A stretch of 64,000 nt of DNA, taken from NCBI RefSeq assembly GCF_032362555.1, contig NC_083534.1:1826001-1890000 (forward strand), given 5' to 3'. This document shows positions 39,512 through 52,228 of this stretch, one piece after another. The notes under the pieces were generated by a model. It had not been told where the DNA came from. It ran no database searches and was given only the letters and a program-made list of their open reading frames with translations. Source of the stretch: Amyelois transitella. Lineage: Eukaryota > Arthropoda > Insecta > Lepidoptera > Pyralidae. A program made the translations under genes and the position numbers. The first letter of the stretch is position 1. Every line of letters starts with the position of its first letter.

Positions 39512-41018
39512 TTAGGGCCCTTTCAATTTATGCGTTTCTTGTCGGCCCGCTGCGGTGCCGAAGCGGTACGTTAGTCGTACAACGTACGGACGATCCTTTT
39601 TTTCATACAAATCGCGCGGTGCGGCAACAGTGCGGCGCCAGTACCGAGAACGCTCGACAACAGGACGGCAACGTCGCAAGCATCACGTGTTCATTCTAGT
39701 GTTGAATAGTGCGGTGAATAGACGTCAGAGCTCTTTATATCAAATGTTTATTTGCATTTTTGCTAAAAATGGATAATATAAACGTGGAAGATTTTATAAA
39801 TGAGATTGAAATACGTCCTGCTATCTGGAACTCCAAAAGTGACAAACACAGCAATCGCACTGAAACAAAAAATGCTTGGGAAGGCATCTGTGAGAAATTT
39901 GTGGAAGATTTTAAAAATAAAACTACTGGTGAAAAGAACTCTGCAGGTAATTATTTATTCAGTCAAATTTTGTAATTTTGCCATGATAATTGTCCTTCGT
40001 TAACAAAGTATTCTGCAAATTTATCGCGAATTGATGTTGCTGACAAATTATGTTCATTTTGATCCTCCTGATCTATTTGATTGGCTTGAATTAAGAGATT
40101 ACTATTAGTAATTTCTTCACAATCACGTTGTAAGAAATTATGTAAAACACAGATGGCTTGAACAATATCCGTCGCTAACGATATTTCTACATTTATTGGT
40201 CGATGTAATATTCGCCACTTATTAGTCATCATTCCGAACGTACACTCTATGTATCTTCGAGCACGTGACAAGCGGTAATTAAAAACTTTTTGTTGGTGAT
40301 TCAAAAAATTTCCACTATAGGGGCGTTGTATAAAATTACTGATACCGAATGCTTCATCACCGATAAAAACAAACGGTAGTGGTGAACCATTTTCTGTTAT
40401 TGCCATAGGACTTGGTATATGTAGACTGTTTTCTTGCAATTTCTCGAAGAAATCACTGTTTCTAAATATTTGTGAATCAGAAGACTTTCCATATGAACCG
40501 ACATCAATGAAAATGAATTTGTAATTTGAATCACAAATGGCCAACAATACAATAGAAAAAAAGTTTTTATAATTGTAATAAAGCGAACCGCTTTTAGGGG
40601 GCTTAATTATTCTTATATGTTTCCCATCTATGGCGCCCAAACAATTAGGGAAATTTGCCTTGGTTGCAAAACCGTGTGCAATTCTTAACCAATCCTCCTT
40701 TTTCAGTTCGGGTAAACAAATTTCTCGTAGGGTTTTGTAAATCTGTTGACACGTATCTTTAAGGGTGCGTCCACATCTGGCGAATGTGCCGCGAATGTGC
40801 AGCTCGCGAGCCGTTTGCGAGCTGCGCGCGTACAATTTTGTTCGAGCGCCGCTCCTGCGCCGCCCGCGCGCAGTTCACGCGCAACCTAAGCGCCGTACGC
40901 GATCAGCGCGCGGGCGGCGCGCTAGCGGCTCGCGTCTTCCTTCCACCCGCGTCTCAATCCCCGCACCCCTTACCCGCTCAGTTCGTTTCTGATTATTGGA
41001 GGTTAAGTACGTGTTGTC

Positions 41019-42733
41019 ATGGAGTGGACGGAGGAGAACTGTTTACGCTTAATTGAAACATATAAAAGATTTCCAGTTTTGTGGGATCCTAAAGATCAAT
41101 ATTACTATAGAAAAAATGTAAAAAATGATGCGTGGAAAGAAATTGGTGCTATAATGGGAAGCGATTATGAACAATGCCGTAGCAAACTGTTAAGTCTTTT
41201 ATCTTCTTTTAGAAGAGAGAAAGGAAAAAGTCAAAAAAGTAAAGGGACAGGGAAAGGCGAGTAAAAAACTATTTGTTACTTTTTATGTTTTATTTTATTA
41301 GTTAAATTGACTATGTAACTAATATTATTCTATATTTTTAGGTGCATCCGAGACTTACAAAAGTAGATGGTTTGCCTATGACGCTTTTTCCTTTTTAGCT
41401 GATCGGGATAAACCAAGGAAACGTATAAATACTGTAAGTAATTAAATCAACAATATTTATCTTGAAATGCAATACGGCCTTCATTTACGCAATAAGAAGC
41501 AATCTCATCTCTTATTTCGTTTATTTCTCTTGAATATCTTATTTGTGATGTTTGAATATTTGAAAGAGATGTCAAATTAGGTACGGATTGATTTATATAC
41601 ATATTGGAATTAGTTGTATAACTATCGGTGGCGTTCTGTTTCAAATAATTATGCAAGTGAATAATACTCATAACGACTACTTCAGCAACTTCTGGTTTTA
41701 ATATCATAGGTTTTCTAAGTACCCTAAAAATGGATGATGCAATGCCAAAGGCACTCTCAACAATTCTGCGAGCTCTGCTTAATCTATAGTTAAAAATGCG
41801 TTCCGGAGTGCCTTTACTGTGGTTACCGGAGTATGGTTTCATCACATGTTTATCTAGAGCAAAAGCGCTGTCAGCAACAAAGAAGTAGGGTATCGCTTTA
41901 GTCCTGTAAGGTAATGCTTTTTCTTGTGGTAAATTTAAGGAGCCATTTTGCATCATCTTGTAGAACTCTGTATCTTTGAATATCCCTCCATCAGATATAC
42001 GCCCCTGGCAACCAACATCAGCAAACATAAATTTATAATCTGAGTCTACCAGTGCAAACAGAACAATACTAAAAGTAGATTTGTAATTATGATATTCAGT
42101 TCCACTTTTCGGAGGTGCCTGTATGACTATATGTTTACCGTCTATTGCGCCAATGCAATGGGGCAAATGCCATTTATCTTCGAATCCTTTACTCACTTCT
42201 AGCCATATTTCTGGTCTCCTTGGCACCTGAAAAATAATAATATAAATATAAAAACATTATTACAGGAACAGGCAGATATAGAACAAGATAAAGTGGATGA
42301 GCGACAGGTACAAGATGATGGAATAAATACTGACACTGAAAGCGACCTGTCTTTTATTGAACCTCCGCCGTCCAAAAAGAAAAAATCGACGGATGATAAA
42401 ATCGTAACTGAAGCCCTACAATGTTTAAAGACTGCTACAGAAAAATTGAGCGATAATTCCAAATTGTCACAAGAAGTACATTCATTTATAAATTTTATTG
42501 GAGCCAAAATGGAATCTTATTCACGTTCAACAAAAAATATGGTTCAACAGGCAATATTTGATGTCATAATGAAAGCTGATTCTGGGTACTATGATTATCA
42601 ACCAAATATGCAAGTGTCAACGCAAGGTTATACAACTTATTCTCAAAGTGCTTCTACGTCCAGACCGCACAGTCAGGAAAGTAATTATTCGGCAGAAGAT
42701 ACGAATGACAGCTACAGTGATTTGTTTCAATAA
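41019..42733 (+). CDS. Harb-L2 MADF-BESS protein (3 exons)
   Basis: Exons 41019-41256, 41342-41433 and 42266-42733, with the same GC-type donor after exon 1 as in L1. Exon 2 begins GTGCATCC against GTACATCC in L1, a Thr to Ala change. The BESS-like segment, QGYTTYS and SYSDLFQ end are all present. Intact. Confidence 0.88.
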
Positions 42734-43245
42734 TAACTACTTTCTTTTTGTAAACTTATATGTTGCTTATAAAAAAGGCTATGTGATTATTTAATAAAGA
42801 TAATTAGAAAAATACTCACACGTACGTTTTCCTTTAAACACTTGATAATCGCCAAACACACTTCAGGAATAATAATACTTATACTTTGCTTAGAAATTCT
42901 AAAAAGGTACTGCAAGCTTGTGTAGGAATCTCCAGTGGCCAAGAATCGTAATGTCAAACTTAATTTATTTTCAACTGAAATTGGTAGCCTAAAATGCGTT
43001 TCCTTTTTAGCAATCTTGAAACTAAGCATGTGTAGTAGATTTTCATATAATTCTGGTGACAATTTTAAAAAATTTGCATAGTGGCCGCTTAATTGATGGC
43101 TTTTTAACTCCGCTACTATATTCTGTTTTCTTTTAAAAATAGGATTTTGCCACCAACGCCGTTGTCTCTTTTTTTTCCTTTTTATCAGTAATATAATAGC
43201 TAATGATGCAGCAATTATATTAAAAGCACTAGTGTCGTCCGACAT
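41447..43245 (-). CDS. Harb-L2 HARBI1-like DDE transposase (2 exons)
   Basis: Exon 1 42820-43245 (from MSDDTSAFN) and exon 2 41447-42226, same as L1: GAIDGKHIVI, VADSAFAL, VESAFGI. Complete and open, with both element ends present, so L2 looks autonomous. Confidence 0.93.
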
Positions 43246-44135
43246 CTTCGAAAGTACTGAGCCAGTAAATGGAACTGTAAGCGCGAGGATTGAGTACGCG
43301 CAGATCGCGCGCCGCGCGCACGCCTTATACGAGCCTTGTATGAGTTGCGCTAAGGCGGCGCAACGAACCATTGCAGTGACTGCATGCGTGCAGCGCGAGT
43401 GCAGTTCGCGTACCGTTCGTGAGTTGCACATTCGCGGCACATTCGCCAGATGTGGACGCACCCTTACAATTCCAGAAATAGTTGAAATTCCATGTTGATA
43501 AGAATGATGCAATTCAGTCATACTGCAACCAGCGGCTAAGTATCTGTAACAATAATATTTATTTTTATTTTAGCAATGGTACTTCAAAAAAAATGGAGGC
43601 ACATAAGGGATTCATTCTCAAGAGAGTTGAAAAAACAACGAGAGTCAAAAAGTGGATCTGCAGCAAAAAGACATCGACAATATGTTTATTTTGATCGACT
43701 GCAATTTTTGTCGGAACTATATGAAACAAAACCAGATGAAAAAAATAAACAGACTGGCGATGGTGCTACTGCGTCGACACCGAAAACTACAACTAAAAGT
43801 TCATCTGCTAACGACACAAATGAAACTAACACGCTTTTAAAAATACTCGCAGAAAGATTACAAAACAAAAAAGATGCAAGGGTGCGTCCACATCTGGCGA
43901 ATGTGCCGCGAATGTGCAGCTCGCGAGCCGTTTGCGAGCTGCGCGCGTACAATTTTGTTCGAGCGCCGCTCCTGCGCCGCCCGCGCGCAGTTCACGCGCA
44001 ACCTAAGCGCCGTACGCGATCAGCGCGCGGGCGGCGCGCTAGCGGCTCGCGTCTTCCTTCCACCCGCGTCTCAATCCCCGCACCCCTTACCCGCTCAGTT
44101 CGTTTCTGATTATTGGAGGTTAAGTACGTGTTGTC

Positions 44136-45850
44136 ATGGAGTGGACGGAGGAGAACTGTTTACGCTTAATTGAAACATATAAAAGATTTCCAGTTTTGTG
44201 GGATCCTAAAGATCAATATTACTATAGAAAAAATGTAAAAAATGATGCGTGGAAAGAAATTGGTGCTATAATGGGAAGCGATTATGAACAATGCCGTAGC
44301 AAACTGTTAAGTCTTTTATCTTCTTTTAGAAGAGAGAAAGGAAAAAGTCAAAAAAGTAAAGGGACAGGGAAAGGCGAGTAAAAAACTATTTGTTACTTTT
44401 TATGTTTTATTTTATTAGTTAAATTGACTATGTAACTAATATTATTCTATATTTTTAGGTGCATCCGAGACTTACAAAAGTAGATGGTTTGCCTATGACG
44501 CTTTTTCCTTTTTAGCTGATCGGGATAAACCAAGGAAACGTATAAATACTGTAAGTAATTAAATCAACAATATTTATCTTGAAATGCAATACGGCCTTCA
44601 TTTACGCAATAAGAAGCAATCTCATCTCTTATTTCGTTTATTTCTCTTGAATATCTTATTTGTGATGTTTGAATATTTGAAAGAGATGTCAAATTAGGTA
44701 CGGATTGATTTATATACATATTGGAATTAGTTGTATAACTATCGGTGGCGTTCTGTTTCAAATAATTATGCAAGTGAATAATACTCATAACGACTACTTC
44801 AGCAACTTCTGGTTTTAATATCATAGGTTTTCTAAGTACCCTAAAAATGGATGATGCAATGCCAAAGGCACTCTCAACAATTCTGCGAGCTCTGCTTAAT
44901 CTATAGTTAAAAATGCGTTCCGGAGTGCCTTTACTGTGGTTACCGGAGTATGGTTTCATCACATGTTTATCTAGAGCAAAAGCGCTGTCAGCAACAAAGA
45001 AGTAGGGTATCGCTTTAGTCCTGTAAGGTAATGCTTTTTCTTGTGGTAAATTTAAGGAGCCATTTTGCATCATCTTGTAGAACTCTGTATCTTTGAATAT
45101 CCCTCCATCAGATATACGCCCCTGGCAACCAACATCAGCAAACATAAATTTATAATCTGAGTCTACCAGTGCAAACAGAACAATACTAAAAGTAGATTTG
45201 TAATTATGATATTCAGTTCCACTTTTCGGAGGTGCCTGTATGACTATATGTTTACCGTCTATTGCGCCAATGCAATGGGGCAAATGCCATTTATCTTCGA
45301 ATCCTTTACTCACTTCTAGCCATATTTCTGGTCTCCTTGGCACCTGAAAAATAATAATATAAATATAAAAACATTATTACAGGAACAGGCAGATATAGAA
45401 CAAGATAAAGTGGATGAGCGACAGGTACAAGATGATGGAATAAATACTGACACTGAAAGCGACCTGTCTTTTATTAAACCTCCGCCGTCCAAAAAGAAAA
45501 AATCGACGGATGATAAAATCGTAACTGAAGCCCTACAATGTTTAAAGACTGCTACAGAAAAATTGAGCGATAATTCCAAATTGTCACAAGAAGTACATTC
45601 ATTTATAAATTTTATTGGAGCCAAAATGGAATCTTATTCACGTTCAACAAAAAATATGGTTCAACAGGCAATATTTGATGTCATAATGAAAGCTGATTCT
45701 GGGTACTATGATTATCAACCAAATATGCAAGTGTCAACGCAAGGTTATACAACTTATTCTCAAAGTGCTTCTACGTCCAGACCGCACAGTCAGGAAAGTA
45801 ATTATTCGGCAGAAGATACGAATGACAGCTACAGTGATTTGTTTCAATAA
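44136..45850 (+). CDS. Harb-L3 MADF-BESS protein (3 exons)
   Basis: Exons 44136-44373, 44459-44550 and 45383-45850. Same as L2 with one noticed substitution in exon 3 (SFIKPPP for SFIEPPP). Intact. Confidence 0.88.
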
Positions 45851-46362
45851 TAACTACTTTCTTTTTGTAAACTTATATGTTGCTTATAAAAAAGGCTATG
45901 TGATTATTTAATAAAGATAATTAGAAAAATACTCACACGTACGTTTTCCTTTAAACACTTGATAATCGCCAAACACACTTCAGGAATAATAATACTTATA
46001 CTTTGCTTAGAAATTCTAAAAAGGTACTGCAAGCTTGTGTAGGAATCTCCAGTGGCCAAGAATCGTAATGTCAAACTTAATTTATTTTCAACTGAAATTG
46101 GTAGCCTAAAATGCGTTTCCTTTTTAGCAATCTTGAAACTAAGCATGTGTAGTAGATTTTCATATAATTCTGGTGACAATTTTAAAAAATTTGCATAGTG
46201 GCCGCTTAATTGATGGCTTTTTAACTCCGCTACTATATTCTGTTTTCTTTTAAAAATAGGATTTTGCCACCAACGCCGTTGTCTCTTTTTTTTCCTTTTT
46301 ATCAGTAATATAATAGCTAATGATGCAGCAATTATATTAAAAGCACTAGTGTCGTCCGACAT
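44564..46362 (-). CDS. Harb-L3 HARBI1-like DDE transposase (2 exons)
   Basis: Exon 1 45937-46362 and exon 2 44564-45343, indistinguishable from L2 as far as I can read, with GAIDGKHIVI, VADSAFAL and VESAFGI. Apparently autonomous. Confidence 0.93.
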
Positions 46363-47448
46363 CTTCGAAAGTACTGAGCCAGTAAATGGAACTGTAAGCG
46401 CGAGGATTGAGTACGCGCAGATCGCGCGCCGCGCGCACGCCTTATACGAGCCTTGCATGAGTTGCGCTAAGGCGGCGCAACGAACCATTGCAGTGACTGC
46501 ATGCGTGCAGCGCGAGTGCAGTTCGCGTACCGTTCGTGAGTTGCACATTCGCGGCACATTCGCCAGATGTGGACGCACCCCAAGAGAAGATGTATCCGAA
46601 GATGGGGATAGATATTTTTTATTGTCTTTGTTAAACGATTTTAAAAGGATCCCAGAAAGCCGTAAAATGGATGCTAAATATGACATAATTGGAATTATCC
46701 GAAAATACGCGATGCCACAATCGTATACACGAGATTATTACAACTTAGATTCGGAATCGTATGAACAGCGCGGCTATTTTACGAATCAATCTTCAGAATC
46801 CCAGGCACTAACAAATAATCAGCTTCCGTCCACATCAGATGAACTTGCAGCAATCTCACCCGTATCTAATTTAAGTGGAGATTCTGATGCTTCCATATAT
46901 AGTGATCTTTTTACAGATTTTTGTAGTAATAAACAATAAATCAAATACAATTTGTTTACTTTACTTACCTCAATGTTATTACCAATCTTTCTTCAGCTGA
47001 TATAGTATGCTTGAAAACAGATTCTTGCCGCTGAATTTTACTTTTAACTAATTCAAGTAGTTCGTAGAAACACTCTCTAGACATTCTTAGATAATTAAAA
47101 AAATTGCTTGGATCTTGTTTTAACCTAGGGTAAAGATTATGGAAATAACCCGAATTAAATGTTAACGAGAACATCGGTGTTGCTCTTTTACGGGGGCGTC
47201 GTTTTTCTTTCTCTTTGATGATTTTCAACAAGAGCACTAACAGTAATGTCTCTTCGTCAGAGTCCATGGCTTGACTGATGTCACATCACTGAGATAAAAA
47301 CGCACGGGCGTCAAATACGCTTTTAATTTAGTCGTTTGTTGCCGGACTGCTACCGTACTGCAGCGGCTCGACAGCGAGATATAACCTGCGGCACGGTAAG
47401 CGTGCGGCAGCGGTCCGACAAGAAACGCATAAATTGAAAGCGCCCTTA

Positions 47449-47671
47449 GAGCGCATACAGACGAACGGCATGGTGTCGACGGCAGGGTACCACCGCAGCC
47501 GTCGACGTGTCGGCGGCAGCAGTCAATACGTCGACGGCTGCCGCCGATAGGCGGCAACAGCTGCCGTTGACAGGCGACGTTTGCAGTATTAGAATGCCGC
47601 GTACTAGTAGTCGTGGTATAGGAGCCAGTTGCAAAATGGATTCCGAGGAAGAAACACTGTTATTGCTTTTA
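47449..47671. mobile_element. Harb-M copy 1: left end, cut by Harb-N
   Basis: Starts GAGCGCATACAGACGAACGG immediately after the TTA shared with G2. It reaches the first codons of transposase exon 1 (MDSEEETLLLLL on +, from 47636) before Harb-N begins at 47672. A short continuation is at 56359-56389, after which the M sequence restarts as M2. GTCGACGGCTGCCGCC-like subterminal repeats. Confidence 0.85.
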
Positions 47672-47675
47672 GGGT

Positions 47676-48019
47676 TGTAGGGGTGTACACACTCAGGCAT
47701 TTGCGCCAAATCAGCATTCCTGTAGCCGATAGCTAAGTAGAGCCAGTCGTCCCGTGTCGGCCTACCGACCAACACAACACACATAACCTGTACTTCTATA
47801 CTCTGTGTAATTTGTGTTATGTGAACTTTATCTTTCGTTTTCTCTATGTACTGTATGTGCTAATTATAATTTCGGTACCAATATAAGCGAAGCTTTCGTG
47901 AACTGCATTGAGTTGTTTTACTGGAACACTAAATCCTTCTAAACATTACCTGGGAAGTGATTACCTTAGAGACAGTGAAGTTAATCATTCGATATAGACA
48001 TAATAGTAACAGACTAACA
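47676..48019 (+). repeat. Gypsy 5' LTR
   Basis: 344 bp from TGTAGGGGTGTACACACTCA to ...GTAACAGACTAACA. Same as the 3' LTR by eye. Confidence 0.93.
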
Positions 48020-48158
48020 GTGGTGACACCCGTGTGCAGTAAAGTGACTTTCAGTGCAAGTAACGTTTGGCGGGGCGACTCAATTTCAAGCGTCGGTAGG
48101 TTGACTCACACTCGGTACCCTTCAGTTCACTCTCTGCGGACAGTGAAAAGTAACGAAG

Positions 48159-48938
48159 ATGTCGGAGGAAGATAAACCGGAGGTTGTATTGATTTCTGTA
48201 GCGGCGCGCATTCCCGAATTTTGGACGGACCAGCCGGCGTTGTGGTTTATACATTTCGAAGCGGCAGTGGCTCCTCAAAAGGCCAACGATAACGCAAAGT
48301 ACCAATTACTCATTGCTAAACTGAGCAAACAAGTTATACAGCAAGTAGCAGCGTTCTTGGAGACACCACCTGAGGACAAGAAATATGATGCTTTGAAAAA
48401 ACATCTACTAGACATCTATGAAGAATCAGAGACTAAACGCATTCAAAAACTCATGGGCGAGATGCAGCTCGGCGATCAGAAACCCTCACAACTTCTCAGG
48501 CGTATGAAAAGCTTAGCAGGAACGCGCGTATCGTCACAGACGCTGCTAGTTTTATGGCAGAATCATCTCCCGACGGCATTGCGAACGGTGTTAGCAGCCA
48601 CCACCTTGGAAGATGCTGACAAACTCGCAGAGGTAGCAGACAAAGTGATGGAGACGACCCGACCAATAGAAGTGGCAGCCGTCACACAGGAGCAGCAGTC
48701 AAATCACCTATCTGAGGCCATAGCAAAGCTTACTTTAGAAGTCGCAGAGCTACGACGAGGGAAGTTTAACACGCGCAGTCGCAGTAGGTCGAATCAGCGG
48801 TACAGAGGACGCGGTTATGGCCAAAGAAGAGATCAATCTGGTACGAGAAAAGAGAACTACCTATGTTTCTTCCACTACCGGTTCGGGAAGAAAGCGAAGA
48901 AATGTAGAGACCCCTGCGCATGGAAGTCGGAAAACTAG
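48159..48938 (+). CDS. gag: Gypsy gag
   Basis: About 260 residues. It has an insect Gypsy capsid-like start ([20 protein letters not shown]), a helical middle, an Arg/Ser-rich nucleocapsid region and a CHCC-type zinc motif within [20 protein letters not shown]. It would form the particle shell. The end overlaps the start of the pol frame, the arrangement in which this superfamily uses programmed frameshifting. Confidence 0.88.
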   Translation: MSEEDKPEVVLISVAARIPEFWTDQPALWFIHFEAAVAPQKANDNAKYQLLIAKLSKQVIQQVAAFLETPPEDKKYDALKKHLLDIYEESETKRIQKLMGEMQLGDQKPSQLLRRMKSLAGTRVSSQTLLVLWQNHLPTALRTVLAATTLEDADKLAEVADKVMETTRPIEVAAVTQEQQSNHLSEAIAKLTLEVAELRRGKFNTRSRSRSNQRYRGRGYGQRRDQSGTRKENYLCFFHYRFGKKAKKCRDPCAWKSEN

Positions 48939-51900
48939 CAACCGTACAGTCGGCGACGGGAAGCTGTATCGGGGGAACAAACCGTCGGTTGTGTATCACG
49001 GATAAAAATAGTAAGCTAAGTTTTTTAATAGATACAGGTGCCAATGTGTCAGTATTGCCCCCCACGGCTAATAAACGCAGTTTCATGCACGATTCAAACG
49101 ATTATGTTTTATTTGCAGCCAACGGGACTCAAATAAAAACCTATGGTACTCGCACATTGACCCTAGATCTTAACATAAGGCGCGAATTACGTTGGACGTT
49201 TATTATAGCTGACGTTAAACAACCAATTATAGGAGCAGACTTTTTAAGCCACTATAAACTGATAGTTGATTTAAATAATAGGCGTTTAATCGACACGCTA
49301 ACAACTCTTAATGTTATTGCCAGTGTTCAAAGTTGTATTAACGCATCTGTCACGACTTTATCCGAAAATCATCCGTATCACGATTTACTTAAACTTTTTC
49401 CAGACATAACGAAACCCATGTCTTTTAAAGAACCTCCACAGCATTCAGAGAAGCACTACATCGAGACAACCGGACCACCGGTTCACGCTAGAGCAAGACC
49501 GTTACCGCCAGATCGTTTGCAGAAGGTAAAAGAAGAATTTAAGTTAATGGTAGAATTAGGTATTTGCAGGCCATCCAAGAGCGCGTGGGCAAGCCCACTG
49601 CATATCGTCCCGAAAAAGAATGGAGACATCCGGCCATGTGGTGACTATCGGCAGCTAAACGCCATCACCAAACCGGACAGATATCCCATTCCGCGCCTGC
49701 ACGATTTCACCTACGTCCTGGCAGGTAAAACAATTTTTTCACGTATCGACGTAAATCGATCTTATCATTTTATACCCATTAATGACGACGACATCGAGAA
49801 AACAGCAATAATTACCCCATTCGGACTTTTCGAATTTACGAGAATGACCTTCGGACTACGAAATGCAGCGCAATCCTTCCAAAGGTTCATGCATCATACA
49901 GTCTTACAAGGGTTGGATTTTGTATTCAGTTTTATCGATGACGTCATCATAGCAAGTACAAGTGAGGCAGAACATAGGGAACATCTTCGACTATTATTTG
50001 AGCGTTTAAACAAGTTTGGATTAACAATTAATCAGTCTAAATGTTGTTTTGGAGTATCGGAACTAGAGTTTGTTGGTTTTCACGTTTCGGCACAAGGAAT
50101 TCGACCTCTACAAGACAAGGTACAAGCCATATCAGATTTTCCTAAACCTACTAAGGTTAACCAATTACGACGTTTTTTAGGCATGATAAATTTCTATAGA
50201 AAACATATTCCACATGCGGTTCAAAGTCAAGCTATTTTATCTCAATATTTACATAACGCTAAAAAGAACGACAAATCTCCCATCAACTGGACGCCGGATG
50301 CTGACGCAGCGTTTCAAGAATGTAAGTTACAGTTACAGAATGCGGTCACGTTGTCACACCCGAGCAGCGACGCTACGCTAGCACTGTTTACAGATGCATC
50401 GGACACATGTACCGGAGGGGTTCTACAGCAACTGGACAAAGGTGCGTGGAGACCCCTGGGCTATTTTTCTAAACGTCTATCAGATACTCAAAAGCGTTAC
50501 AGCACTTACGATAGAGAATTGTTAGCGATTTATTTCGCCATCAAACATTTTCGTAAGTTGTTCGAGGGAAGGCCGTTAACGATCTATACCGATCATCGTC
50601 CATTGGTACACGTTTTTTCGAAAATAGGTACAGAGTCAGAAACACCTCGTCGAACAAGGCAGCTTTTGTTCATAAGCGAATTCACAACGGACATACGACA
50701 CGTAGCAGGCAGCGATAACGTGGTCGCCGACGCGTTATCGCGCGTCGCGACTATTTCCTGTCCCACAAGCATCGATTACGAGCAACTAGCTGAGTCGCAG
50801 AAATCTGACAACTACCTAGCGCAGCATGAAGCAGGAAACGTAAGTAGTAATAATGTTGTAATCAAACGTATACTTTTACCCACAGTTAAAAAAGAGGTGT
50901 ATTGCGACATTTCAACTTCAAAAATAAGACCATATTTGACGGAGGCGTTCAGACGTTTAGCATTCGATAGCATACATGAACTTAGTCATCCTAGTATACG
51001 CACCACGCGTAAAATGCTATCGGACAGATTTTTCTGGCCTAACATGAACATTGACGTAGGCAGATGGGCAAAAAATTGTGTCAGTTGCCAAAAAGCGAAA
51101 ATCACCAGACATACGATTTCAGAGTATGGCACATTTCAGCATGCACAACGCTTTGAACATATTCATGTAGACATAGTAGGGCCATTACCTACATCACCAG
51201 ACGGATACAGGTACTGTGTAACCATCATAGACCGAGGTACACGGTGGCCTGAGGCTATACCAATCAAGGATATAACAGCAGAGACGGTCGCCAGAGTCAT
51301 CTACGACAACTGGATAACCAGGTATGGATGCCCGGTCCGACTTACGACGGACCAGGGTCGACAGTTTGAAAGTCAACTATTTGCAGATTTGCTTAAAGTT
51401 TTAGGCATTAACAGGATAAGAACAACCAGCTACCACGCGCAGGCTAACGGCCTTGTCGAGCGTTGGCATCGCAGTTTAAAAGCGTCACTGATGTCTCGTT
51501 TAACCAATCAATCTTGGGTTGACGAGCTTTCGACAGTGCTGTATGGTTTACGCGCAGTAGGGCGCAGCGAAAACGGCATAAGCGCAGCTGAGTATACTTT
51601 TGGAAAAACACTAAGGCTTCCAAATGATTTTTTTAGCTCGTCGGAAACTATACTTGACGACTCGTATACGTATATAGAAAATATTCGTCAGTCAATTGAT
51701 AAATTACGGCCAATTTCAAACACTCATCGGGATAATCGCAAATGGTTTGTGCATCCGGATCTTAAGTCATGCACACATGTTTTTGTTAGAGATGATACGG
51801 TGAGAAAGCCTTTGAAAGCTCCATACGATGGGCCATTTAAGGTAATTAGGAGGAACGAAAAAACATTCGAAATTCAACTACCAAATCGCCGTTCAGTAAT

Positions 51901-52081
51901 TTCGATAGATAGATTGAAACCGGCATACTTAATTAATAGCTCAGACGTGCAAACACAGGCGCCAAGTATAGTTATCGACACGGGTAAGCAGATGTCGCAA
52001 CCTAGCATCGCGACTGACCCGGCAACGCAGCGAGTTTCACGCAGCGGCCGTGTCATCAAAAAACCCGTACGTTTTACTTAG
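48920..52081 (+). CDS. pol: Gypsy pol (protease, reverse transcriptase, RNase H, integrase)
   Basis: About 1050 residues. Protease [12 protein letters not shown], reverse transcriptase [11 protein letters not shown] core, RNase [15 protein letters not shown] and YTDHRPLVH, an integrase zinc region (HELSHPS ... CVSCQKAK), integrase core VDIVGPL and [10 protein letters not shown], then a [11 protein letters not shown] module of GPY/F type. It copies the RNA to DNA and integrates it. The whole length is open. Confidence 0.92.
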   Translation: MEVGKLATVQSATGSCIGGTNRRLCITDKNSKLSFLIDTGANVSVLPPTANKRSFMHDSNDYVLFAANGTQIKTYGTRTLTLDLNIRRELRWTFIIADVKQPIIGADFLSHYKLIVDLNNRRLIDTLTTLNVIASVQSCINASVTTLSENHPYHDLLKLFPDITKPMSFKEPPQHSEKHYIETTGPPVHARARPLPPDRLQKVKEEFKLMVELGICRPSKSAWASPLHIVPKKNGDIRPCGDYRQLNAITKPDRYPIPRLHDFTYVLAGKTIFSRIDVNRSYHFIPINDDDIEKTAIITPFGLFEFTRMTFGLRNAAQSFQRFMHHTVLQGLDFVFSFIDDVIIASTSEAEHREHLRLLFERLNKFGLTINQSKCCFGVSELEFVGFHVSAQGIRPLQDKVQAISDFPKPTKVNQLRRFLGMINFYRKHIPHAVQSQAILSQYLHNAKKNDKSPINWTPDADAAFQECKLQLQNAVTLSHPSSDATLALFTDASDTCTGGVLQQLDKGAWRPLGYFSKRLSDTQKRYSTYDRELLAIYFAIKHFRKLFEGRPLTIYTDHRPLVHVFSKIGTESETPRRTRQLLFISEFTTDIRHVAGSDNVVADALSRVATISCPTSIDYEQLAESQKSDNYLAQHEAGNVSSNNVVIKRILLPTVKKEVYCDISTSKIRPYLTEAFRRLAFDSIHELSHPSIRTTRKMLSDRFFWPNMNIDVGRWAKNCVSCQKAKITRHTISEYGTFQHAQRFEHIHVDIVGPLPTSPDGYRYCVTIIDRGTRWPEAIPIKDITAETVARVIYDNWITRYGCPVRLTTDQGRQFESQLFADLLKVLGINRIRTTSYHAQANGLVERWHRSLKASLMSRLTNQSWVDELSTVLYGLRAVGRSENGISAAEYTFGKTLRLPNDFFSSSETILDDSYTYIENIRQSIDKLRPISNTHRDNRKWFVHPDLKSCTHVFVRDDTVRKPLKAPYDGPFKVIRRNEKTFEIQLPNRRSVISIDRLKPAYLINSSDVQTQAPSIVIDTGKQMSQPSIATDPATQRVSRSGRVIKKPVRFT

Positions 52082-52228
52082 AAATAGTAAGTATTTTAGG
52101 GCAGATATTTTTTTTTCCTTCCGCAAAGATACTTTCTTCGGTCACAGTCATAACGCATCTTTGATCAGTTTCACTACTGCAATAAATATCTAATAGTCAA
52201 TTTTTTTATTCAAAGACATTCATTCAAC

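Larger units (their letters stand above)
40763..43463. mobile_element. Harb-L copy 2: complete, inside Harb-G2
   Basis: 2701 bp with termini GGGTGCGTCCACATCTGGCG on both strands. The left flank reads TAA (40760-40762) and the right TTA (43464-43466), while the empty site in G1 reads TTTAC. Both genes complete. Nearly identical to L3 and L1. Confidence 0.94.
43880..46580. mobile_element. Harb-L copy 3: complete, inside Harb-G2
   Basis: 2701 bp, same termini as L2 and in the same orientation. It is flanked by CAA at 43877-43879 and 46581-46583, an unusual 3-bp duplication for this superfamily. It lies 416 bp from L2 in the same host element. Confidence 0.94.
39769..46939 (+). pseudogene. Harb-G2 MADF-BESS gene, exon 2 interrupted by Harb-L3
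   Basis: Exon 1 39769-39946 (MDNINVEDFINEIEIRPAIW). Exon 2 is 43574-43879 (VLQKKWRHIRDSFSRELKKQ, YFDRLQFLSELY) and resumes at 46584-46939 with the BESS motif (DRYFLLSLLNDFKRIPESRK), RGYFTNQ and the end SIYSDLFTDF. L3 lies between, with CAA on both sides. The surviving pieces are open, so the break is the insertion itself. Confidence 0.88.
39963..47267 (-). pseudogene. Harb-G2 transposase, catalytic exon interrupted by Harb-L2
   Basis: Exon 1 46969-47267 is intact (MDSDEETLLLVLLLKIIKEK, FFNYLRMSRECFYELL, ERLVITLR). Exon 2 is split into 43466-43543 (YLAAGCSMTELHHSYQHGIS) and 39963-40761 (GAIDGKHIRI, IGDEAFGI, FNYRLSRARRYIECTFGM, LSWQNYKI). Catalytic acids remain in the larger piece. L3 also lies in its intron. 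Confidence 0.9.
39515..47445. mobile_element. Harb-G copy 2: complete ends, split by Harb-L2 and Harb-L3
   Basis: Termini GGGCCCTTTCAATTTATGCG and, on the other strand, GGGCGCTTTCAATTTATGCG; TTA at 39512-39514 and 47446-47448. L2 (40763-43463) cuts the transposase catalytic exon and L3 (43880-46580) cuts MADF exon 2. Without them the element would be about 2.5 kb. The right TTA is shared with Harb-M1. Confidence 0.92.

Noticed and set aside
40765-40992. Arg/Ala/Pro-rich frames in the Harb-L ends (also at 18206-18530 and 43874-44173)
   Set aside because: They are translations of GC-rich terminal arrays and are shared only because the ends are shared.
42787-43521. 244-aa frame joining Harb-G2 sequence to the Harb-L2 transposase (similarly 45904-46686)
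   Set aside because: The extra N-terminus comes from the host element and the L terminal repeat. The L start codon is internal.
47446-47784. Antisense 112-aa frame over M1 and the Gypsy LTR (also 52722-52940)
   Set aside because: It crosses an insertion border and the LTR, without a domain.
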